From positions 1 to 10,901 of the forward strand of contig JAIRNB010000019.1 of the NCBI GenBank assembly GCA_031258265.1: DNA of 10,901 bases. The letters are read 5' to 3'. Of this stretch, positions 1 through 5,762 are shown piece after piece. The position numbers were made by a program, and so were the translations under genes. Below the pieces are notes generated by a model. It was given only the letters and a program-made list of their open reading frames with translations, ran no database searches and had not been told where the DNA came from. Source of the DNA: Treponema sp. Lineage in GTDB: Bacteria; Spirochaetota; Spirochaetia; Treponematales; Breznakiellaceae. Each line of letters begins with the position of its first letter. The stretch's first letter is position 1.

Positions 1-123
1 CCGCAGGGCCCCCTCCAGGGCTCCGGCCTTAAAGAGCTTTTCCCCGGCATAGGCGATAAGCCGGGCCCGGTTTTCCTCGCGGCGGCCCGCCTCCGCCAGC
101 TTATCAATAAGATCATCTATGAT
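1..123 (-). CDS. 5'-proximal fragment of an unidentified gene, no start codon found
   Basis: Read on the minus strand, this stretch has coding-like third positions rich in G/C and translates to a helical, charged sequence including the segments IDDLIDKLAEAGRREENRAR and LIAYAGEKLFKAGALEGALR. The second segment loosely resembles a TPR helix pair. The frame stays open leftwards out of the window and upstream to a stop codon at 217-219. Between that stop and the coding-like part there is no in-frame ATG, GTG or TTG. The upstream residues look non-coding. Either an unusual start is used or the 5' end of the gene has been lost near the GATC-rich palindromes at 111-130. Product unknown; the TPR resemblance is only an impression. 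Confidence 0.3.
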   Translation of the reverse strand, partial: MIDDLIDKLAEAGRREENRARLIAYAGEKLFKAGALEGALR

Positions 124-241
124 CGATCGAGGGCAGCCGTTCCTGCGGAATCTCCGGGGTAAACACGCAAGACACCCAAAAACACTATATGCATGAATAG
201 CAATTTGTGATAAACATTAAGAACGAAATCCAATTCATTGA

Positions 242-485
242 TTGGGCCAGGTGGCAGCTAACGAAGCCCGCCGCCTAAAGAAACCCAAAAACTGGACGGT
301 CGGACCAGGGACCTTAAACCCGGCCTCGAAGGGGAAAGATCGGACAGAAGGGACAAACTGGTACACTGGGGGTCTGCACCCCGCCATCATTGGCTGGGAA
401 TTGAACCGCCCCAGAGGCTCCCCCGCCGAAAGGCGGGTTCTTGGGGAGCAGACCCCCCTCGAATAACGCCCTTGCGGGCGCTTTT
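242..485 (+). ncRNA. Candidate structured non-coding RNA, family not identified
   Basis: Several complementary segments can be paired by eye. TTGGG at 242-246 pairs with CCCAA at 284-288 and encloses AGGTGGC (249-255) with GCCGCCT (270-276, one G-U). CTGG (292-295) pairs with CCAG (305-308). GGGGGTCTGC (368-377) pairs perfectly with GCAGACCCCC (448-457) and closes a region holding CCCGCC (422-427), a GAAA tetraloop and GGCGGG (432-437), with GCTCC/GGAGC outside it. A short GC hairpin and T-rich run end the unit at 467-485, which sets the strand. The sequence lacks the landmarks I know for tmRNA, RNase P RNA, small SRP RNA or common riboswitches. An open frame across it has no convincing protein character. 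It may be a stand-alone RNA, since def starts about 260 bases downstream, beyond the terminator. I see no clear promoter upstream. Confidence 0.45.
467..485 (+). terminator. Rho-independent terminator of the candidate RNA
   Basis: CGCCC (467-471), loop TTGC and GGGCG (476-480) form a five-pair GC stem. It is followed by CTTTT and then a pyrimidine-rich tract to about 516. The stem is short, but the U-rich tail is present only on the plus strand. Confidence 0.5.
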
Positions 486-742
486 CTGTGTCTCTTCTTT
501 TCCTGTTTTTACCCCGTGCTGCCTTTTTGAGGCGTCTTTTGCCTTCCCTCGAACAGCTGTAAGAAAGGGGAAATGAAGGTAAAAAATGGACAAATTGTCA
601 TTGAAATAGCCGTCTAGTATCGGGGGAGGGTCAACAATTCGCCCATTTTTCGGTTGAACTTCATCATTTTTCTAAAATGAGAATTGCTGTAGAATTTTCC
701 GCCGTCATTGTACCGGGGGGGAAATTTGGATAAGATTGGGGC
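486..742. other. Intergenic region upstream of def
   Basis: This stretch is T-rich at its left end and has no coding-like frame. CATTTTTC occurs twice, within 652-672 and just before it. The def promoter should lie here, but I see no well-spaced -35/-10 pair. The G-rich stretch at 714-722 and GGGG at 738-741 are the only purine tracts near the def start, so its ribosome binding site is weak. Confidence 0.3.
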
Positions 743-1228
743 ATGGATATTCTTACCCTGGGAAATGAACTGCTCCGCGGAAAGGCGGAGCCTGTAGCTA
801 AAATAGATGATGAGCTGAAGCAGATTGCGGACGAAATGCTCGATGCCCTGCATAAGGGAAAAGGCGTCGGGCTTGCCGGCCCCCAGGTGGGGCTTATGAA
901 GCGGATCTTCGTGGTCCATGTGGAGGGGGACGAGCCCCGGATTTTTATTAACCCGTCAATTATTGCCACCTCCGAAGAGATGGTAAAATATGAGGAAGGC
1001 TGTCTTTCCGTTCCCGGGGTCTGGGCCGACGTGATTCGTCCCAGGGCTCTGCGGATTCAGGCCTGGAATGAACGGGGGCGGCCTTTTACCATGGAGGCGG
1101 AGGGTATTCTGGCCAGGGTGATTCTCCACGAATATGACCACCTGGAGGGGGTGCTGTTTATCGACCGCCTTTCCGTCCGTAAAAGGGAACGTCTTCTTGC
1201 TAAAATGGGAAAGGTCCGGCAGAGGTAA
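743..1228 (+). CDS. def: Peptide deformylase
   Basis: Removes the formyl group from the N-terminal methionine of nascent proteins in the cytoplasm. All three family motifs are present in order in 161 residues, the usual length. Motif I is GVGLAGPQ (41-48), with Gly where most homologues have Ala. Motif II is EGCLS (85-89), whose Cys87 is a metal ligand. Motif III is HEYDH (129-133), giving the two His ligands and the catalytic Glu130. The usual Gln before motif III is Ile (ARVILHEYDH). The ATG at 743 fits the family N-terminus, which normally begins a few residues before the conserved leucine-rich start. The stop codon TAA overlaps the fmt ATG by one base, so the two genes are almost certainly co-transcribed and translationally coupled. 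This makes sense, as they remove and add the same formyl group. Confidence 0.95.
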   Translation: MDILTLGNELLRGKAEPVAKIDDELKQIADEMLDALHKGKGVGLAGPQVGLMKRIFVVHVEGDEPRIFINPSIIATSEEMVKYEEGCLSVPGVWADVIRPRALRIQAWNERGRPFTMEAEGILARVILHEYDHLEGVLFIDRLSVRKRERLLAKMGKVRQR

Positions 1229-2232
1229 TGCGGATTGTCTATGCGGGGAGTCCCGCCATCGCGGTTCCCGCCCTGGAAGCCCTGGTGGTCCTGGCCCTGG
1301 AAAGCGCGGAAAGGGTCCCGTCCTCTGCCGCGGGGGTCTTTGAGCTTGCGGGGGTCCTGAGTAACCCCGACAGCCCCCGGGGCCGGCACGGGAAGCCGGA
1401 ACCCACTGAACTGGCCGCCGCGGCCGCTGCCCTGGGGCCCCGGTTCGAGGGGGCCGGCCTTAGGCCCCCGGTTATCATGAAGCCTGAAAGGTTGGGGGCT
1501 GAAGCCCGGAGGGAGATCGAAGCCCTGGGGCCTGATATTCTGGTTTCCTTTGCCTACGGTAAAATTTTTGGTCCGAAATTCCTTGCCCTTTTTCCCCTGG
1601 GGGGGATCAATATTCACCCCAGTCTGCTTCCGGCGTACCGGGGGCCTACCCCTATTCCCCAGGCTATCCTGAACAGGGATCGGGAGACGGGGATCAGTAT
1701 TCAGCGGCTGGCCCTGGAGATGGACAGCGGGGATATTCTGGTCCAGGAAGCCTTCCCCCTGGCGGGTACGGAAACCGCCGCCGGCCTGGCTGAGGAGATG
1801 GCCCGCCGGGCGGCGGCGCTGATCCCCCAGGTTTTGCGGGGCATGGCGTCGGGGACTCTGGAAGGCCGGCCCCAGGATAACGAAAAGGCCAGTTATTGCC
1901 GTCTCCTTTCCAGGGATGACGGGCGGATCGACTGGGGCCGGGGGGCCCTCGACATTGAAGCCCAGGTCCGGGCCTATAATCCCTGGCCCCTGGCCTGGAC
2001 TCTGGACGGGGATCAGCGCCTGTACATCCACAAGGCCCTGGCGGGGCCGGAGGGGGAAAAAGAGGCGGCCCCCGGAACGGTTCTGGGCATAGACAGGGGG
2101 CGGGGAATCCTGGTGCAAACCGGGGAAGGGACCCTGGCGGCGGCGCTGCTGCAGTATGAGGCAAGGAAAGCCCTGGACTGGAGGGCGTTTTTGAACGGCG
2201 CCAGGGGTTTTATTGGCCGCCGTCTCCGCTAG
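1228..2232 (+). CDS. fmt: Methionyl-tRNA formyltransferase
   Basis: Transfers a formyl group from 10-formyltetrahydrofolate to Met-tRNA(fMet), making the initiator tRNA. At 334 residues it is slightly longer than typical. The hydrolase-type N-terminal domain carries the catalytic triad: Asn128 and His130 in INIHPSLLPAYRG and Asp166 in LEMDSGDIL. The linker segment SYCRLLSRDDGRIDW (222-236) and the C-terminal signature RAYNPWPLAW (248-257) are typical of Fmt rather than other formyltransferases. The protein ends in a FLNGARGF-type tail as expected. The extra length is an Ala/Ser-rich stretch near residues 26-40, before the NPDSPRGRHGK folate-domain loop. The start overlaps the def stop (TAATG). 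A hairpin with a T-run follows at 2303-2328. High confidence. Confidence 0.95.
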   Translation: MRIVYAGSPAIAVPALEALVVLALESAERVPSSAAGVFELAGVLSNPDSPRGRHGKPEPTELAAAAAALGPRFEGAGLRPPVIMKPERLGAEARREIEALGPDILVSFAYGKIFGPKFLALFPLGGINIHPSLLPAYRGPTPIPQAILNRDRETGISIQRLALEMDSGDILVQEAFPLAGTETAAGLAEEMARRAAALIPQVLRGMASGTLEGRPQDNEKASYCRLLSRDDGRIDWGRGALDIEAQVRAYNPWPLAWTLDGDQRLYIHKALAGPEGEKEAAPGTVLGIDRGRGILVQTGEGTLAAALLQYEARKALDWRAFLNGARGFIGRRLR

Positions 2233-2265
2233 TACCTTGACGGCAATGAAAACGCGGCATTGGTT

Positions 2266-2565
2266 CCAGCACAAACCTGCGGTTTGTGCCGTGCGCGCAC
2301 TGGCCGGCAGGGATGCCGGGCTTTTTTTCCAGCACAACGCGCAAGAGCGCGTCGTGCCGCGCGCGCCCTGGCTTAGCTAAAGCTAAGCCGCATTGCCTAA
2401 TATCTGGGGAATCACTGGCGCTATGCGGTTCCACAGGGGTTAAATTAACAACCTGCGGTTGCTTTCACTGCGCAAGGGATAGAGCGGAAATACCGGAAGC
2501 CCGCCGCAGGCGGGCTGAGGAATTGCAGCGATAGCCCGGTCCCCGGCAAAGCCGGGGATGCGCCC
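2266..2565 (+). repeat. Composite hairpin-array repeat, copy A
   Basis: The region between fmt and the PASTA gene is a string of near-perfect hairpins with 2-4 base loops. GCACAAACC/GGTTTGTGC (2269-2289) is followed by the palindrome GTGCGCGCAC and then CCGGCA/TGCCGG (2304-2319). After these come GCACAACGCGC/GCGCGTCGTGC (2332-2357, one mismatch), GGCTTAGC/GCTAAGCC (2370-2389) and CAACC/GGTTG (2449-2461). The last two are AGCCCGCC/GGCGGGCT (2498-2516) and TCCCCGGC/GCCGGGGA (2540-2558). Fixed words separate them: CCAGC before a hairpin, a GC-alternating linker ending CTGG, GCGCAAGGGAT (2470-2480), GAGGA (2517-2521), AGCCCGGTC (2533-2541) and GATGCGCCC (2557-2565). The same words in the same order occur inverted at 8775-9107. 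No coding frame, terminal inverted repeats or target-site duplication was seen. It resembles REP-type intergenic repeats in general style, but the family is not identified. Confidence 0.75.
2303..2328 (+). terminator. Terminator-like hairpin downstream of def-fmt
   Basis: CCGGCA (2304-2309), loop GGGA and TGCCGG (2314-2319) are followed by GC and seven T (2322-2328). This is the only hairpin of the 2266-2565 repeat with a T-run. It lies about 70 bases after the fmt stop, so the repeat probably supplies the operon terminator. Confidence 0.6.
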
Positions 2566-2644
2566 AAAAAAAAGAAACAAAAAATTCCTAACGTTTATCC
2601 TCTGTAGATTTTGTGTGATGTGGCGTAAAATCCTGGTTATCCGG

Positions 2645-2650
2645 TATACT
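2645..2650 (+). promoter_or_regulatory. Possible -10 box of the PASTA gene
   Basis: TATACT is a good -10 match about 90 bases before the start codon, in the non-repetitive part of the intergenic region. The sequence 17-18 bases upstream does not match a -35 box, so the call is weak. Confidence 0.25.
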
Positions 2651-2740
2651 TGGGGCCTGCGGGGTAATCGTCTGTCCGGCGATTTTTGGGGGGCTTGCGC
2701 GTGGGGCGCGATAAAGTCTTAAACCTAAATGGGATTATGA

Positions 2741-3790
2741 ATGGGTTTTATTAATCTGGATATTGAGGCTGTAGAAGCTTACGTGGCTAACCACCTGAGG
2801 CTTTTCATATCTATGGCCGTAGGGCTTTTGGTTTTTGTGGGGCTTATCGCGGTTTCGATCTTTTTTATCGCCGTCCGGGGGGCTGAACAGACTATGGTCC
2901 CTGACATCCGGGGGAAGGAGCTGACTGAGGCCTTGCTGGAACTGCAGGTGAAGGAGCTTTACCCCCAGATAAGTCTGCGGTATTCCCAGTCTTCCCGGGA
3001 TAAGGGGCAGATTCTTGAACAGGAACCTCCGGCGGGGGCTATTGTGAAGGCGGGCCGCCGGGTCCGGCTGGTGGTAAGCCGGGGGGTGCTTGTCAATACG
3101 GTGGAGGATTACCGGGGCCGGGACCTTAATGAGGTGCGGATGGATATTCAGGCTGTCTTTGCGGAGAGTCCGGGCCAGGAAATTACCCTTAAAGAACCGT
3201 TCATGTACGAATATTCCGATGAGGCGCCGGGGATTATCTTACAGCAGAAGCCGGAACCCGGTTCGGGGGTTTCGGGCTCCGTGGTTTTGGAATTTGTGGT
3301 AAGCCGGGGGCCGGAGAATACGGTGATCACGGTTCCCCGTTTTACGGGTCTTACTATTCCCGCGGCCCTGGCGGAAATAGGCAGGACCGGCGTGGATTTT
3401 GTCTTTAGCCTCCGGCCCAGCAGGGAAGGGGAGGAGGGGGAAATGGTGGTCTACCAGGAACCTCCGGCGGAGACCCAGGCGCCGTCGAATACCCGGATAG
3501 AACTCCTGGTGAATAGTCCCCCGGAGCTTCCCGAAGGGGAGATTTTCGGGCTCTTTAGCTACGCCATGCCGCAGAATCCCTATCCCCTGGCCCTGCGTCT
3601 TGAAGCCCTGCTTCCCGGCGGTGAACGGGTGGAGCTTGTCAGCGTTCTTTACCGGGGCGGGGATTTTACCGTGCCATACCGGCTTCCCGCGGGGACCGTG
3701 CTTATACTGTCCATGCTGAACCGGGAGCTTTACCGGGAAACCCTCAACACGGCGGAGAACCCGGACCCCCTTTCGCTGGATCAGCTTTGA
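2741..3790 (+). CDS. Membrane-anchored PASTA-domain protein without a kinase domain
   Basis: 349 residues. A short cytoplasmic N-terminus is followed by one hydrophobic segment at about 21-45. Then come three extracytoplasmic PASTA repeats at about 51-114 (VPDIRGKELTEA to VRLVVSRG), 118-190 (ending LEFVVSRG) and 196-257 (VPRFTGLTIPAAL to RIELLVN). Each has the typical pattern of a short helix, then an EQEPPAG/QQKPEPG/QEPPAE turn, then a final strand. A C-terminal domain of about 90 residues has no family I recognise. PASTA repeats usually occur in PknB-type kinases and penicillin-binding proteins and can bind muropeptides; here no kinase or transpeptidase is attached. A role in sensing or binding the periplasmic cell wall is inferred. 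The ATG at 2741 places the anchor normally, though the ribosome binding site (GGGA, 2731-2734) is weak. Its 3' end overlaps the convergent AMP-binding gene by 10 bases. Confidence 0.85.
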   Translation: MGFINLDIEAVEAYVANHLRLFISMAVGLLVFVGLIAVSIFFIAVRGAEQTMVPDIRGKELTEALLELQVKELYPQISLRYSQSSRDKGQILEQEPPAGAIVKAGRRVRLVVSRGVLVNTVEDYRGRDLNEVRMDIQAVFAESPGQEITLKEPFMYEYSDEAPGIILQQKPEPGSGVSGSVVLEFVVSRGPENTVITVPRFTGLTIPAALAEIGRTGVDFVFSLRPSREGEEGEMVVYQEPPAETQAPSNTRIELLVNSPPELPEGEIFGLFSYAMPQNPYPLALRLEALLPGGERVELVSVLYRGGDFTVPYRLPAGTVLILSMLNRELYRETLNTAENPDPLSLDQL

Positions 3791-4854
3791 GGCGCCTTCT
3801 CCGGCGGAAGTATCCTCCCCCTGGGCAGGTGGACGCCGCTTAGGATCTTTTCCAGCTTTTCCCCCGGCTCCGGCCCGGCGCTGAGGCCGAAAAAACGGAC
3901 ATTTCCCCCCAGGGTTTTGACAAGCCTCTGTCCCCCTAAATACCGGGCCAGGGGCCTGGTGATGATGTTCCGCGACAGGGGGCCCTCCGCCAGGGCCGCC
4001 GCTTTATGGCGGTACAGGGCTTCCAGGAAGGCCGTGTCCCCAATCAGTATGCTGGGCCGCAGTAATTCCAGGATTCGCGGCAATTCTTCGATTTGGGGAA
4101 GCTCTCCGGGGATTCCCCCGGATCTTTCTTCCCCCGCGCTTAGGCTGAGGGAAGCGCCTCCCAGAACCGCCGCCAGAACGCACAGCACCAGGGTTCCCCT
4201 TTCCGCCAGGGAGGAAAGGCTGAATATCCTGTCCCGGGGGAAGATTCGCGGCCAGGATTGGTTCCCGCCGGCCAGGGAGAGGAGTTCCCGGTGGGAACTT
4301 TCCGTCCCGCCGGGCCAGAGTACCGCTGCCCTTTCCGCTTCACAGGCTTCCGGCGGGGCCTCTTCCGCCAGGGGGAGCCGCTTTGAGACGCCCCCCAGGG
4401 ATACCCGGATACTGTGCCCCCCGTCCGCCGGAAAAACGGCGCTGTCCAGGTAGATCCGGGGCGCCCTTAGTCCCGCGGCCAGTTCCCCGGTTTCCCCGGT
4501 GACGCAGAGGGCCTTGACGGCGGCCCCCTCCCCCAGGTCCCGGAAATAGCCGGCGGGGGCCTGAGGCCGGGGGGCGGCGGGCAGGAAAACCATTCCCCCC
4601 AGGGCGGCGCCAAAGGCCGCCATTGGCCACTCGGGACGGTTTTCCGCCAGGATCATGATCCGGTCCCCCCGTTTAAGCCCCAGGCTGCGGAAAAGACCGG
4701 CCAGTTGGCGGGAGCGGGCGGCCAGGGCCCTGAAACTCACCGTTTGCAGGAGCCGGTCGCCCCGGCAGAGTTCAAGGGCCTTCCGGGCGCCGTAGTTCTT
4801 CGCCCCCGCCAGGCATAGTTCTCCCAGGGTGTGGATATTTTTTAGCATGATCAT
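3781..4854 (-). CDS. Truncated, probably catalytically dead AMP-binding (acyl-CoA synthetase-like) protein
   Basis: The 357 residues match only the N-terminal part of the long-chain acyl-CoA synthetase / adenylate-forming family. The first segment (RGDRIMILAENRPEW, about 62-76, then a PMAAFGAALGG-type stretch) is well preserved. At the position of the ATP-binding P-loop, normally TSGTTGxPKG, the protein has PGGTESSHRE (about 181-190), with the key Lys and most Gly/Thr gone. It follows the family up to a LGGNVRFFGLSAGPEP segment (about 315-330) and stops about 30 residues later. It therefore lacks the GYGLTE motif, the hinge and the whole C-terminal domain; full enzymes have about 550-640 residues. 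The frame is intact and GC-rich like its neighbours. The start is placed at ATG 4854 or 4848, where homology begins. The frame is open further upstream to 5076, but that part looks non-coding and would overlap the divergent gene. A decaying gene or a repurposed protein are both possible. Confidence 0.65.
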   Translation of the reverse strand: MIMLKNIHTLGELCLAGAKNYGARKALELCRGDRLLQTVSFRALAARSRQLAGLFRSLGLKRGDRIMILAENRPEWPMAAFGAALGGMVFLPAAPRPQAPAGYFRDLGEGAAVKALCVTGETGELAAGLRAPRIYLDSAVFPADGGHSIRVSLGGVSKRLPLAEEAPPEACEAERAAVLWPGGTESSHRELLSLAGGNQSWPRIFPRDRIFSLSSLAERGTLVLCVLAAVLGGASLSLSAGEERSGGIPGELPQIEELPRILELLRPSILIGDTAFLEALYRHKAAALAEGPLSRNIITRPLARYLGGQRLVKTLGGNVRFFGLSAGPEPGEKLEKILSGVHLPRGRILPPEKAPQS

Positions 4855-5029
4855 TGGACCGGATGTACCTTCCGGGGTTGCGGAAAGGGGAATTTTGTCA
4901 GGGGACCGGCGTTTACTTTTTTCGTTTGTTTCTGGGCGCATTTTTGCGTGCCCGCATAGCACCGGAGGGTAAATGCCGGCGCCCTGGAATTTTGCCCCTT
5001 CATTTTTCCTTCCCCCCCGGGCTATAGTC

Positions 5030-5497
5030 ATGGCGATGGATGCGAGAGGATTGGCTTGCCTGCTGCTGCTTGTCATTGGCCTGTGCCCCCTTCCGGGGCA
5101 GGCCGTCCAGGAATTTTCCCCCCCGGAACTTACGGAACCTGAAACCCTTATCGGGCTTAGCCTGGAGGGGCTTTACAGCCGTTTTGGGGTCCCCCAGGCG
5201 GTGCGCAGCGCCCGGGGAGAAGAGGAATGGCAGGATGATGTGGTTCTGGTCTATCCCCAGGGGGATTTTTATGTGTACCGGGACCGGGTTTGGCAGTTAG
5301 GGGTTTCCTCGGCCCGGGGAATCCGCCTGGGGGACAGCAGGGAAGCGGTGATTCTTGCCCTGGGGGAGGATGCCCTGGAGGGGGACGGTTACTTTATCCT
5401 TCCCATCCGGGACCGGTCCTGGCCCATGGCCCTGCGGGTGAATCTGGGAGCTTCCTCCGGGGTGGCCGGTATCTTTGTGTATCGCAGTGATTTTTAG
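5030..5497 (+). CDS. Small exported protein of unknown function
   Basis: 155 residues if started at ATG 5030; ATG 5036 is also possible. The N-terminus is a clear signal peptide: a short charged segment (MAMDAR), a hydrophobic core LACLLLLVIGLC (8-19) and a likely signal peptidase I site after GQA (23-25). Cys19 follows Leu, so a standard lipobox is not present, although spirochaetal lipoboxes are relaxed. The mature part seems to hold two similar halves. Each begins with a Gly-Leu helix (LIGLSLEGLYSRFGVP, 40-55; GIRLGDSREAVILALGE, 97-113) followed by beta-rich sequence. This layout recalls the BamE/SmpA-like fold, but I do not claim membership. An upstream in-frame ATG at 4973 would bury the signal peptide and is less likely. 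No good ribosome binding site is visible. The gene is transcribed divergently from the AMP-binding gene. Confidence 0.6.
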   Translation: MAMDARGLACLLLLVIGLCPLPGQAVQEFSPPELTEPETLIGLSLEGLYSRFGVPQAVRSARGEEEWQDDVVLVYPQGDFYVYRDRVWQLGVSSARGIRLGDSREAVILALGEDALEGDGYFILPIRDRSWPMALRVNLGASSGVAGIFVYRSDF

Positions 5498-5750
5498 GCC
5501 AGGATCAGGGGCAGAATCGAAGAGCTAAACTTAACGCGATCCTGTGATTGTACCCCGGGGTTTTGCTTCCCGGAGCTTTTGATATAGACGCGGTAAACGC
5601 GCGGCGCACCCTGTAAAGGTTTTATTCGCAGTGGGGTCTAATACCCCGCCGTAAGCACAGCCTGCGCGCTTTGCCCCGCGGAAGCTCATTCGATTAATTT
5701 CGATTATTATTGATATTGGTGGAAGGAGGCGGTGATTCTGCCGCCTTCTT
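5498..5750. other. Intergenic region upstream of aroDE with palindromes
   Basis: No convincing gene. It contains CAGGATC/GATCCTG (about 5502-5544), the palindrome ACCCCGGGGT near 5552, and GGGGT-CTAAT-ACCCC near 5636-5650. GCGCGGCGCACCCTG near 5610 shares ten bases (GCGCACCCTG) with the linker of the hairpin-array repeat at 9070-9107. The right-hand part is AT-rich (5695-5720), a likely place for the aroDE promoter, but no clear box pair is seen. Confidence 0.3.
5723..5750 (+). promoter_or_regulatory. Hairpin enclosing a strong Shine-Dalgarno sequence just before aroDE
   Basis: AAGGAGGCGG (5723-5732), an eight-base loop and CCGCCTTCTT (5741-5750) form ten consecutive pairs, one of them G-U. 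The 5' arm contains AAGGAGG, an excellent ribosome binding site. It is too far (over 20 bases) from GTG 5751 or ATG 5763 to serve either as linear RNA. No T-run follows, so it is not a standard terminator. It may control ribosome access to aroDE, or bring a standby site close to the start; this is inference. Confidence 0.35.
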
Positions 5751-5762
5751 GTGGGAGTTTCC

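Noticed and set aside
242..466. Open frame of 74 codons starting with TTG
   Set aside because: No ribosome binding site and no protein-like pattern; it coincides with the paired segments of the RNA candidate.
242..485. tmRNA, RNase P RNA or SRP RNA
   Set aside because: None of the conserved words of these RNAs (tRNA-like T-arm, GAGGAAAGTCC, GGAAGG-type SRP loop) is present in the right arrangement.
1057..2337. Long minus-strand open frame (426 codons) opposite def-fmt
   Set aside because: Pro/Gly/Arg-rich shadow produced by the GC-rich third positions of fmt, which has clear family motifs on the other strand.
2266..2565. Insertion sequence or MITE of a known family
   Set aside because: No terminal inverted repeats, target duplication or transposase could be seen; kept as an unclassified repeat.
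4855..5076. Extended N-terminus of the AMP-binding protein up to 5076
   Set aside because: The extra 74 residues lack family similarity and would overlap the signal-peptide gene on the other strand.
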